DNA from: Pontibacter lucknowensis
GTDB lineage: Bacteria; Bacteroidota; Bacteroidia; Cytophagales; Hymenobacteraceae
NCBI RefSeq assembly: GCF_900156415.1
Contig: NZ_FTNM01000001.1
Coordinates: forward strand, 248,001-312,000
Reading direction: 5' to 3'
Length of the DNA stretch: 64,000 nucleotides
Both the position numbers and the translations under genes were made by a program. The notes under the pieces are model-generated. The model made no database searches, was not told the DNA's origin, and was given only the letters and a program-made list of their open reading frames with translations. Shown here piece by piece: positions 54,381 through 62,514 of the stretch (the first letter of the stretch is position 1; every line of letters starts with the position of its first letter).

Positions 54381-55712
54381 TTACTTCTTGCCCTTTCCCT
54401 CCATATAATTCAGTGTCAGGCTCGTCAGCGTCTTTACGCCAAGCTTCAGTCCACTTTCATCGATAAAAAAATCAGGCGTATGGTGCGGGGCTACTTCCTC
54501 TGGCTTCTTGCCTTTGGACATGCCTCCGACGAAGAGGAACAGTCCTGGAATTTTCTCCTGGTAGAAAGCAAAGTCCTCTGCTCCGGTAACGGCTTTGGCC
54601 AGCACCACTTTGTCGCGGCCGGCTACGGTGTGCAGCGTGGGCAGCATGCGCTCTGTCAAAGTTGGGTCGTTGTAGGTTACGGGGGTCTGTGGGATAATCT
54701 CTACCTCGGCCACAGCACCGCTACTTTCGGCAATTTTAGTGGCAGTCAGGTTAATCTTTTCGTGTAGTTTCTTTTGCATTTCCACATCCAGCGCCCGGAT
54801 CGTGCCTTCCATCAATACCTCCTCCGGTATGATGTTGTTGCGCACGCCACCGTGGATGCTGCCCACCGTAATCACGGCGGCCCCTTCCGGCAATTGCGTC
54901 TGGCGGCTGATGATCGTCTGCAGGCCGTTGATGATCTGTGCAGACACTACGATCGGGTCTATACCTGACCAGGGGTAAGCGCCGTGCGACTGCTTGCCCT
55001 TTACCTTGATGCGGAAGATGTCGGCACTCGCCATGGTACCTCCCGGGGTGTACTTGATGATACCCACCTCGGTCTGGGAGTTGATGTGCAGGCCGAAGAT
55101 CACTTCTGGCTTAGGTCCTTTATCGAGTACACCCTCTTTCACCATCAGGGCGGCACCGCCTTCCTCCCCTATCGGAGATCCCTCTTCAGCTGGCTGGAAA
55201 ATAAACTTCACGGTTCCTTTCAGGTCGTTTTTCATACCTGCCAGAATCTCGGCGGCTCCCATCAGCATGGCGATGTGGGTATCGTGGCCGCAGGCGTGCA
55301 TCACGCCTACTTCCTGTCCGTTGTAGGTGCTGCGCTCTTTGGAAGCAAAAGGCAGATCCACCCGCTCGGTTACCGGCAGGCCATCGATGTCGGCACGCAG
55401 CGCTACTACCGGACCAGGTTTGCCGCCTTTCAGGATGCCTACTACACCGGTATGGGCTACACCGGTTTGTACCTCCATACCTAGTTTGCGCAGGTGCGCG
55501 GCAATCTTCTCGGCTGTTTTGGTTTCGCGGTTGCCCAGCTCGGGATATTGGTGAAAGTCACGGCGCCATTCGATTACTTTCGGTTCCAGTTTGTCGGCCA
55601 TGGTGTTAGCTTTGGCCAATAGCTTAGAGTCCTGCGCAAAAGCAGGTATAGCAGCGAACAGACCGAGGCACAGCGGCAAGGCCCGGCGAAGCAAGGGTTG
55701 AGGTATCTTCAT
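54381..55712 (-). CDS. Exported M20 family amidohydrolase
   Basis: 443 residues from the ATG at 55712; a longer frame to 55826 has no signal-like start. Signal peptide ends near IPAFAQ. M20D-type metal motifs: HQYPELGNRE, ACGHDTHIAML, FQPAEEGSP, GLHINS, and the late TGAEDFAFYQ. The bacterial dimerisation lid (GKQSHGAYPWSGIDPI) is present. Members hydrolyse N-acyl amino acids or related amides. The exact substrate is unknown; a periplasmic location is inferred. Confidence 0.93.
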   Translation of the reverse strand: MKIPQPLLRRALPLCLGLFAAIPAFAQDSKLLAKANTMADKLEPKVIEWRRDFHQYPELGNRETKTAEKIAAHLRKLGMEVQTGVAHTGVVGILKGGKPGPVVALRADIDGLPVTERVDLPFASKERSTYNGQEVGVMHACGHDTHIAMLMGAAEILAGMKNDLKGTVKFIFQPAEEGSPIGEEGGAALMVKEGVLDKGPKPEVIFGLHINSQTEVGIIKYTPGGTMASADIFRIKVKGKQSHGAYPWSGIDPIVVSAQIINGLQTIISRQTQLPEGAAVITVGSIHGGVRNNIIPEEVLMEGTIRALDVEMQKKLHEKINLTATKIAESSGAVAEVEIIPQTPVTYNDPTLTERMLPTLHTVAGRDKVVLAKAVTGAEDFAFYQEKIPGLFLFVGGMSKGKKPEEVAPHHTPDFFIDESGLKLGVKTLTSLTLNYMEGKGKK

Positions 55713-55953
55713 GGTTGAGGTATAAAATTTAGGGAATACTAAAGCTACACATTTTGCACGATGCATGCCAACAAAATAACAGGGCATCATGACCCTTAAG
55801 CCAACAGAGTCTCTGCGAAGCAGCATACCTTATACCTACACTCCTTTGTACACGTACAGTTATAAGCATAACCATAATACAACTGCACCCCGCCTATTTT
55901 TCATAAGCTGCTAGAGAAAGTATATATTTACACGGAAATAACACCCATACACG

Positions 55954-57789
55954 ATGACTGACGAGCAGAAGCTATTCTCAGAATTCAAGCCAGCAACGGC
56001 AGACGACTGGGCGGAACGCGCAAAAAAAGACCTGCGCGAAACACCCCTCGAAAGCCTCACCTGGCAAACCTACGAAGGCATCACGATCAAGCCCTACTAT
56101 ACCCGCGAAGACATTCAGCACCTGCCTTTTGCGCAACATAAACCCGGAGACTTCCCTTTTCTGCGCGGCAATGCAGGTAGCGATAACAGCTGGCAAAACA
56201 TCCAGAAGATAAAAGCGGAGACCAACAGTAAAACCGCCATCGACAAAGCGGCTGACGCCCTGAGCAGAGGCGCCGACGGTGTTCATTTCGTAGTGGAAGA
56301 CCCGGCGACATTTGATCTTTCCTACATGGCCGAGCGCATAGATCTGACGGCCCAGTCTGTCAGCTATACTCTGAGCAACGATCCGGCTACGTTTCTAAAG
56401 AAGCTCTATACCTTGCTTGCAGCGCAGAACATCTCGCACCGCAACCTGAAGGGCTTTCTGAACTACGACCCGATGACGGGCAAAGGAGTCCTGACTGATA
56501 CCGAAAACAAAGCCATTACCAAGGTACTCGACCTGACCAAAGACAGCAGCGACTTTTACGGAGTAACGGTATGCGGCACCAACTTCAGTAGCATCGGTGC
56601 GTCGCTTATACAGGAGGTAGCCTATACCCTGAGTGCCGCCGTGGCGTATACCGATCGCCTTACCACAGCCGGTGAGCCGCTTGAGTCGGTGCTGCGCAAC
56701 ATGCAATTCTGCATGGGAGCCGGTACCAATTACTTTTTTGAGATCGCCAAGCTGCGCGCCCTGCGCCTGCTGTGGGCTGCCGTAGTGGAGGCCTATCAGG
56801 CCGAACCGGCACTGGCCGCTAAGTTGCGCATCCACACGACAACCTCCAGCTGGTACCAGACCACCCTTGATCCTTATGTGAACATGCTCCGCGTGACCAC
56901 CGAGGCCATGTCGGCGGTTCTCTCCGGCACTGATTCCCTTACCGTACTGCCTTTCGACAGCACCTTCAAGGACTCAGACGAATTCTCGGAGCGCATTGCC
57001 CGCAACGTGTCCATCATCCTGAAAGAGGAATCGTACCTGGACAAGGCCGTAGACCCTGCCGCCGGCTCTTATTACCTGGACTCACTCACCAGCGAACTGG
57101 CCTCTAAAGCATGGGAACTGTTCAAAGAAGTGGAAGCACAGGGAGGTTTTGAGGCCGCTTATGACAATGGCTTCATTTTAGGCTCTATCACAGAAGTAAA
57201 CCGCCAGAAGTTCCGCGACATAGCCACGGGCCGCATGGTGCTGGTGGGCACCAACAAATACCCGAACCCTAAAGAAAAAATCGATTTCGACCCGGAGGAG
57301 CTGATCCAGCGTGCCGATTTTGACACAACCCGCGCCGCCTACCCGACCGAGGTGATGCGCATGGCTACCGAACTGCACCTGCGCAAGCGACAGCGTCGTC
57401 CAAGAGCAGTTGTGGCTGTAATCGGCAGCTCCGAGCGGCAGCATGTCAATGCTTCTTTTGCGAAAGAATTTTTTAGCTGCGCCGGCTTCGATACGGAGGT
57501 GCAGCAATACAATGATCCACACGAGGCGGCCGACAGGTTGCTGCATGCAGCTGCGGAAGTAGTGGTCGTGGCTACGCCAGAAGAAACCTACGCCCGTGAG
57601 TTCGGACCAAGGCTGCGCGGGCACAAAGACAGACCGACAGTTATCATGGCAGACAATCCACAGGAGATGAAAGACGAAATGGTAGCCAATGGCTATGACG
57701 AGTTCATCTTTGAAGACTGCGACATGTCTACCATTCTGGAGCTGGTGCAGAAAAGACTATCCCGGGAAGAGGACAGCAATGCTAACTAA
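55954..57789 (+). CDS. mutA: Methylmalonyl-CoA mutase small subunit
   Basis: 611 residues. Catalyses, with the large subunit at 58444, the rearrangement of methylmalonyl-CoA to succinyl-CoA. The TIM-barrel part is recognisable (FLRGNAGSDNSWQNIQ, ITKVLDLTKD, AVDPAAGSYYLDSLTSELA). The C-terminal B12-type domain is degenerate: it has no DxHxxG motif, as expected for the non-catalytic subunit. Its stop overlaps the start of the downstream lipoprotein gene by 11 bases. It lies on the plus strand, opposite to the propionate activation genes at 20-31 kb, but in the same pathway. Confidence 0.95.
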   Translation: MTDEQKLFSEFKPATADDWAERAKKDLRETPLESLTWQTYEGITIKPYYTREDIQHLPFAQHKPGDFPFLRGNAGSDNSWQNIQKIKAETNSKTAIDKAADALSRGADGVHFVVEDPATFDLSYMAERIDLTAQSVSYTLSNDPATFLKKLYTLLAAQNISHRNLKGFLNYDPMTGKGVLTDTENKAITKVLDLTKDSSDFYGVTVCGTNFSSIGASLIQEVAYTLSAAVAYTDRLTTAGEPLESVLRNMQFCMGAGTNYFFEIAKLRALRLLWAAVVEAYQAEPALAAKLRIHTTTSSWYQTTLDPYVNMLRVTTEAMSAVLSGTDSLTVLPFDSTFKDSDEFSERIARNVSIILKEESYLDKAVDPAAGSYYLDSLTSELASKAWELFKEVEAQGGFEAAYDNGFILGSITEVNRQKFRDIATGRMVLVGTNKYPNPKEKIDFDPEELIQRADFDTTRAAYPTEVMRMATELHLRKRQRRPRAVVAVIGSSERQHVNASFAKEFFSCAGFDTEVQQYNDPHEAADRLLHAAAEVVVVATPEETYAREFGPRLRGHKDRPTVIMADNPQEMKDEMVANGYDEFIFEDCDMSTILELVQKRLSREEDSNAN

Positions 57790-58252
57790 GCACTTCGCTG
57801 CCACTCTCCTGCTCACAGGTATGTTGGCAGTTTCCTGCACAACACACACAGATAAAACTGTAAAAAACGAACGCATCGCTATGGATGACGCAATATCAGA
57901 AGTAAAACAAGCCCTCGACGGGCAGGTAGCTGCCTGGAACAAAGGCGAACTGGAAAATGCCATGGACTTCTACTGGGAGTCGCCGGATATGCTCTGGATC
58001 AGCCGTAACGGTACTGAAAAAGGCTGGCAGGAAGTGCTGGAGATGTTCCAGACCGACTTCACCGATCGTAGCAAGATGGGCGAGTACACTTATGAGCCTT
58101 TACACATCGAGCAGGTAAGCCCGGAAGCCGTGTACTACGTGTACCGCTGGAAGATCGAGCTGCAAGGCAGAAAGCTGATGGGCGGCGTGTCGTCGCAGCT
58201 TTGGAAGAAAGTAGACGGTCGCTGGGTCATCACCTCCGAGCACGCAAGTTAG
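57779..58252 (+). CDS. SnoaL/DUF4440-like lipoprotein within the mutAB operon
   Basis: 157 residues from the ATG at 57779. The lipoprotein signal MLTKHFAATLLLTGMLAVSC has Cys20. The mature part is an NTF2-like cone fold: QVAAWNKGELENAMDFYWES, YVYRWKIELQG, and LWKKVDGRWVITSEHAS at the end, typical of DUF4440/SnoaL. Its start overlaps mutA, so it is translated from the mutA message. A lipoprotein in a cytoplasmic B12 enzyme operon is unexpected. Function unknown. Confidence 0.85.
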   Translation: MLTKHFAATLLLTGMLAVSCTTHTDKTVKNERIAMDDAISEVKQALDGQVAAWNKGELENAMDFYWESPDMLWISRNGTEKGWQEVLEMFQTDFTDRSKMGEYTYEPLHIEQVSPEAVYYVYRWKIELQGRKLMGGVSSQLWKKVDGRWVITSEHAS

Positions 58253-58254
58253 TT

Positions 58255-58427
58255 GAGTGATTGAGTGAGTTGGCGATTGAGTGGTTGAGCGAGTTAACGA
58301 TTATTTAACTCAACTAATCGATCACTTATTCAACAATCACTAAATCACGCATTCACTAAATGAAGTAAAACTGAAGCATGATTAAGTGTGTGATCCTATA
58401 AATAATCACTCATTCACTCAATCACTC
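58255..58427. repeat. Low-complexity GAGTGATTGAG repeat with inverted ends
   Basis: The 191-bp gap between the lipoprotein and mutB is built from GAGTGATTGAG-like words on the left and their complements on the right. GAGTGATTGAGTGA (58255-58268) pairs exactly with TCACTCAATCACTC (58414-58427). The 15-mer GATTGAGTGGTTGAG (58275-58289) occurs identically at 28204-28218. An intergenic repeat family that could form a large hairpin in the mutA-mutB message. Confidence 0.7.
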
Positions 58428-58443
58428 ATTCAAAAATAAACTT

Positions 58444-60588
58444 ATGAAACCTGACTTTTCGAACATAGATATCAACAAAGTCTCTAAGGCGGAGCACGGT
58501 CCGAAAGACCCGCTGCAGCCAAAGGACTGGAAAACGGCGGAGCAGATTCCGCTCAAAAGCTACTATACCTCCGAGGACGTGAAAGGCTTCGAGCATATGG
58601 ATTTTGCCGCTGGTCTGCCGCCATACCTGCGTGGACCTTACAGCACCATGTATGTGCAGAAGCCCTGGACTATCCGCCAGTATGCCGGCTTCTCCACCGC
58701 CGAGGAATCCAACGCTTTCTACCGCCGCAACCTGGCAGGCGGACAGAAAGGCCTCTCCGTAGCCTTTGACCTGGCCACGCACCGCGGCTACGACTCCGAC
58801 CATCCGCGTGTGGTGGGTGACGTGGGCAAGGCAGGTGTGGCCATTGACTCGGTGGAGGACATGAAGATCCTTTTCGACCAGATTCCGCTGGACCAAATGT
58901 CGGTGTCGATGACCATGAACGGAGCCGTGCTGCCGATCATGGCCTTTTACATTGTGGCGGCCGAAGAGCAGGGCGTGACGCCGGAGCTGCTGAGCGGTAC
59001 GATCCAGAACGACATTCTGAAGGAGTTCATGGTGCGCAACACCTATATCTACCCGCCGGAGCCGAGCATGAAGATCATCGCGGACATCTTTGAGTATACC
59101 TCGCAGAACATGCCGCGCTTCAACTCCATCTCCATCTCGGGCTATCACATGCAGGAGGCCGGCGCCACAGCCGACATCGAACTGGCTTATACCCTGGCTG
59201 ACGGCCTGGAGTATGTGCGCACCGGTCTGAAGGCAGGTATGGACATCGATGTATTTGCGCCGCGCCTCTCCTTCTTCTGGGCTATCGGCATGAACCACTT
59301 CATGGAGATTGCCAAGATGCGAGCAGCCCGTATGCTGTGGGCCAAACTGATCCAACAGTTCAACCCGAAAAACCCGAAATCGCTGGCGCTGCGCACGCAC
59401 TGCCAGACTTCTGGCTGGAGTTTAACAGAACAGGATCCGTTCAACAACGTGACCCGCACCTGCGTGGAGGCCTTGGCCGCTGCCTTAGGTGGCACGCAAA
59501 GCTTGCACACCAACGCACTCGACGAGGCCATCGCCCTGCCAACTGACTTTTCGGCCCGCATTGCCCGTAACACGCAGATATACCTGCAGCAGGAAACCAA
59601 CATCACGAAAGTGGTGGATCCGTGGGGAGGCTCGTATTATGTAGAGGCCCTCACACACGAGATCGCGCACAAAGCGTGGGAACTGATTCAGGAAGTGGAA
59701 GAACTGGGCGGTATGGCCAAAGCCATCGAGACCGGTCTGCCGAAAATGCGCATTGAGGAAGCCGCCGCCCGCAAGCAGGCCCGCATCGACTCCGGAAAAG
59801 ACGTGATTGTGGGTGTGAACAAATTCCGTCCGGACCAGATTCAGGAGATCGACATCCTCGACATCGATAACACCGTGGTGCGTGAATCGCAGCTTCGCAG
59901 GTTGGCACAGGTAAAAGAAAGTCGCGACAACCAGGCGGTGGAAGAAGCCCTTCAAGCATTGACAGTTGCTGCAGAGTCCAATGAAGGCAATCTGCTTGAG
60001 TTGGCCGTGAACGCTGCCCGCCACCGTGCTACACTGGGAGAGATTTCTGACGCATTAGAGAAAATTTACGGAAGACACAAAGCTGTGATAAGATCCATTT
60101 CAGGCATTTACTCCGCCGAGCTCTCCGACGACGAGAACTTCGAGCGGGCCAAAGTACTGGCCGACCAGTTTGAGGAAATGGAAGGCCGCCGACCACGCAT
60201 CATGGTCGCTAAAATGGGGCAGGACGGTCACGACCGCGGCTCCAAGGTAATCGCTACCTCCTTCGCCGACCTCGGCTTCGACGTGGATATTGGTCCGTTG
60301 TTCCAGACCCCGGCCGAAGTAGCCATGCAAGCTGCTGAAAACGACGTGCACGTGGTGGGTGTATCTTCACTGGCAGCCGGTCATAAGACACTGGTTCCGC
60401 AGTTGATAGAGGAGCTCCGCAAGCTTGGCCGTGAAGACATCATGGTGATCGTAGGCGGCGTTATACCTGCCCAGGACTATGACTTCCTATTCAAAGCAGG
60501 CGCTGCAGGCGTGTTTGGCCCAGGCACCATTATCTCTGTAGCGGCTCAGAATATTCTGGAGCAGCTGATCAGAGCAGTGAAGGAATAG
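58444..60588 (+). CDS. mutB: Methylmalonyl-CoA mutase large subunit
   Basis: 714 residues, the catalytic subunit. The TIM barrel has [20 protein letters not shown] and [20 protein letters not shown]. The C-terminal cobalamin domain is intact: DGHDRG (DxHxxG, lower axial His) near residue 600, then [10 protein letters not shown] and IVGGVIP. Uses adenosylcobalamin, which the PduO-type enzyme at 10597 can make. Followed by a terminator. No meaB (mutase GTPase chaperone) or epimerase gene is in the window. Confidence 0.97.
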   Translation: MKPDFSNIDINKVSKAEHGPKDPLQPKDWKTAEQIPLKSYYTSEDVKGFEHMDFAAGLPPYLRGPYSTMYVQKPWTIRQYAGFSTAEESNAFYRRNLAGGQKGLSVAFDLATHRGYDSDHPRVVGDVGKAGVAIDSVEDMKILFDQIPLDQMSVSMTMNGAVLPIMAFYIVAAEEQGVTPELLSGTIQNDILKEFMVRNTYIYPPEPSMKIIADIFEYTSQNMPRFNSISISGYHMQEAGATADIELAYTLADGLEYVRTGLKAGMDIDVFAPRLSFFWAIGMNHFMEIAKMRAARMLWAKLIQQFNPKNPKSLALRTHCQTSGWSLTEQDPFNNVTRTCVEALAAALGGTQSLHTNALDEAIALPTDFSARIARNTQIYLQQETNITKVVDPWGGSYYVEALTHEIAHKAWELIQEVEELGGMAKAIETGLPKMRIEEAAARKQARIDSGKDVIVGVNKFRPDQIQEIDILDIDNTVVRESQLRRLAQVKESRDNQAVEEALQALTVAAESNEGNLLELAVNAARHRATLGEISDALEKIYGRHKAVIRSISGIYSAELSDDENFERAKVLADQFEEMEGRRPRIMVAKMGQDGHDRGSKVIATSFADLGFDVDIGPLFQTPAEVAMQAAENDVHVVGVSSLAAGHKTLVPQLIEELRKLGREDIMVIVGGVIPAQDYDFLFKAGAAGVFGPGTIISVAAQNILEQLIRAVKE

Positions 60589-60607
60589 AATTAAACGAAA
60601 AAATTTG

Positions 60608-60644
60608 AAAGCTGCAGTTGACTTCGGTTGGCTGCAGCTTTTTT
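60608..60644 (+). terminator. Terminator downstream of mutB
   Basis: AAAGCTGCAG (60608-60617) pairs with CTGCAGCTTT (60632-60641), followed by T6. A clear rho-independent terminator. Confidence 0.9.
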
Positions 60645-60708
60645 ATTTCCAGGATGAAGTTCTATCAGACACACTCCCTGTTCTGATAGGTATACGGCAC
60701 ACCAGTAC

Positions 60709-60740
60709 TTTGCCAGGGGTCTTTTTAAACCGTACCTTTG
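60709..60740 (+). promoter_or_regulatory. Bacteroidota-type promoter
   Basis: TTTG at 60709-60712 and TACCTTTG at 60733-60740 (exact TAnnTTTG) are 20 bases apart, matching the -33/-7 sigma consensus of this phylum. The ATG at 60762 follows at a suitable distance. Confidence 0.82.
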
Positions 60741-60761
60741 TAGCAATCACAAAACTCCGCT

Positions 60762-61169
60762 ATGTCATCTAAATCAATCAAATATCTTCTTCTTGCTATT
60801 TCCGCTGTTCTTGTCATCTTCTTCATCTACGACTCCTTCTCCCAACCCAGTGTCGATGACCTGAAAGGCGATTTCAAAGAAGTAGCCTTCTACCGCAACG
60901 AGAACAATACCGGCCCGATCGTCAGGATCTATGCCGTGACGGTGGCCGACACGTTGTGGCAGGAGATGGAGCAGTACGGCAATTATATGCCGCACACCAA
61001 GTATGGCACCACGCGCGTATACTTCTTCCTGAACAGCCAGCCTGCACCGGATCAGGTGCAGCCCGGACAACAGAACTTCGATCCGCAGTTTGCGCCCTAT
61101 ACCTTAGCCCGCTACGAGAAAGACGCCATGGGACAGGTATCCTTCATGCGGCATCCATTTAGTCGCTAA
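60762..61169 (+). CDS. Hypothetical membrane-anchored protein
   Basis: 135 residues. One N-terminal hydrophobic segment (YLLLAISAVLVIFFIYDSF) anchors a soluble domain of about 105 residues with several aromatic residues (MPHTKYGTTRVYFFLNSQ, FAPYTLARYEKDAMGQVSFM). I recognise no family. It has one of the clearest promoters of the window. It is not part of the mutAB operon, since a terminator precedes it. Confidence 0.7.
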   Translation: MSSKSIKYLLLAISAVLVIFFIYDSFSQPSVDDLKGDFKEVAFYRNENNTGPIVRIYAVTVADTLWQEMEQYGNYMPHTKYGTTRVYFFLNSQPAPDQVQPGQQNFDPQFAPYTLARYEKDAMGQVSFMRHPFSR

Positions 61170-61308
61170 ATCGCCTTTTTGTGTCGTTTTGACATTACTA
61201 CTTATTGATAATTAAGTAGTAACCCCCATTTATTACCGGCATATTTCTGTAGCGCATCTTCAAATTAACCGTAAAAGAGAGGATGTGTAACTTAAAAACT
61301 ATTATGCT

Positions 61309-61917
61309 ATGAAAATGATTTGGAAAACAGCAGCTGCCTCTCTCTTTATAAGTTCGGCTCTTCTTATGTCCTCCTGCGGCGGAGAACAGGGTGGTAACTC
61401 AGAAATGCCACCTGAAACCACGGAAGGCAACACACAGGAAACCGGCATAGAAGGTAATGGCTATGTTATGCCTGAAGATACTGCCGGAATGGGCACTACG
61501 ACCGGAACTACAACAGGCACTACCACCGGAACTACAACAGGCACTACCACCGGTACTACAGCAGGCACTACCACTGGAACTACGACAGGCACGACGACCG
61601 GTACAACTACAGGTGGTATGACAACTACCGGCACGACAACTACTGGAGGTACGACAGGCGGAACCACAACGGGTGGCACTACAACTGGCGGAACCACTAC
61701 GGGAACTACGACTGGTTCTACAACAGGAACGACAACGGGTACAACCACTGGAACGACAACAGGAACGACTACAGGTACTACTACTGGAACAACAACCGGA
61801 ACTACGACTGGTACGACCACAGGTACTACGACCGGCACCACTACGGGTACTACAACCGGCACAACAACTGGTGGATCTACGACTGGCACGACCTCTGGTA
61901 GCACCACTGGCAACTAG
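61309..61917 (+). CDS. Lipoprotein with long Gly-Thr-Thr-Thr repeat
   Basis: 202 residues. Signal ends SALLMSSC with lipid anchor at Cys23. After about 60 acidic residues comes an almost pure GTTT tetrapeptide repeat from about residue 62 to 195, broken only by a few GGT, GGM, GS and A variants. At DNA level this is a 12-bp repeat whose wobble bases vary, so the repeat is kept at protein level. It is predicted to be flexible and surface-facing, perhaps a spacer or glycosylated tether. The shorter gene at 62003 has the same style of tail. Repeat number may differ between strains. Confidence 0.85.
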   Translation: MKMIWKTAAASLFISSALLMSSCGGEQGGNSEMPPETTEGNTQETGIEGNGYVMPEDTAGMGTTTGTTTGTTTGTTTGTTTGTTAGTTTGTTTGTTTGTTTGGMTTTGTTTTGGTTGGTTTGGTTTGGTTTGTTTGSTTGTTTGTTTGTTTGTTTGTTTGTTTGTTTGTTTGTTTGTTTGTTTGTTTGGSTTGTTSGSTTGN

Positions 61918-61928
61918 TTATAACCAAG

Positions 61929-61965
61929 TTCTGGTTGCGGCACCTTTTAGTTGCCGCAACCAGAA
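61929..61965 (+). other. Perfect 14-bp hairpin between repeat lipoprotein genes
   Basis: TTCTGGTTGCGGCA (61929-61942) pairs with TGCCGCAACCAGAA (61952-61965), 9-nt loop, without a T-tract. More likely an mRNA-stability or processing element between two cotranscribed genes than a terminator. Confidence 0.6.
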
Positions 61966-62002
61966 TATAATTCCCACAATACTCTACAACTGATATAAGA
62001 CT

Positions 62003-62254
62003 ATGAAAAAACAATGGACCTCACTAACTGCCGGCCTATGCCTGGGCGCAGCTTCTTTGCTGTTAACATCTTGCGGGAGCGAGAATCAGCAATCTGTACC
62101 GGATAATCAATCTATTGAAACCCGGGACATAAACAGCGATTCGCTGGAAGACAACCGGGTTGAGAACGCCAGTGGCGGCACAGGGACAGACGCCTCCGGC
62201 ACCACCACAACCGGCACTACGAGCGGAAACACCACAGGGGGCACTACTATGTAA
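62003..62254 (+). CDS. Small lipoprotein, shorter paralogue with GTTT tail
   Basis: 83 residues. Signal ends SLLLTSC (Cys24). An acidic middle (DNQSIETRDINSDSLEDN) leads into a short tail, GTTTTGTTSGNTTGGTTM, like the repeat of the preceding gene. Probably arose from the same ancestor with far fewer repeats, and shares its transcript. Function unknown. Confidence 0.75.
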   Translation: MKKQWTSLTAGLCLGAASLLLTSCGSENQQSVPDNQSIETRDINSDSLEDNRVENASGGTGTDASGTTTTGTTSGNTTGGTTM

Positions 62255-62289
62255 GCACTTGTCATTCAAATAGATATGAAATTAAACTA

Positions 62290-62328
62290 AAAAGCGGGAG
62301 CCAACCTGACGGTCTCCCGCTTTTTTTT
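62290..62328 (+). terminator. Terminator after the repeat lipoproteins
   Basis: AAAAGCGGGAG (62290-62300) pairs with CTCCCGCTTTT (62314-62324), extended by T8. A strong rho-independent terminator. Confidence 0.92.
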
Positions 62329-62514
62329 ATATTGCAATAGTAATACTTTCAAACGAACAGATTGCTCCATACAATTTCAAGATTTTCCAGTAGGTATTCA
62401 GGAAACAAATAATCTTCTCGGTTTAGAGCTTGTGTAATAGGTTGCATAATAGTATACTTGACCCCTTGCTTCCTTAATTCGTATGAATACAGATTCATAT
62501 AAAATGCGCTGACC

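Noticed and set aside
58426..59400. 324-residue minus-strand frame opposite mutB
   Set aside because: His/Arg-rich shadow of the mutB coding strand.
61484..61910. Repeat array as CRISPR
   Set aside because: 12-bp in-frame units with no spacers and no cas genes; it is protein-coding.
61461..61913. 150-residue minus-strand frame of Val-Val-Pro-Val repeats
   Set aside because: Antisense shadow of the 12-bp Gly-Thr repeat; no signal, no promoter.
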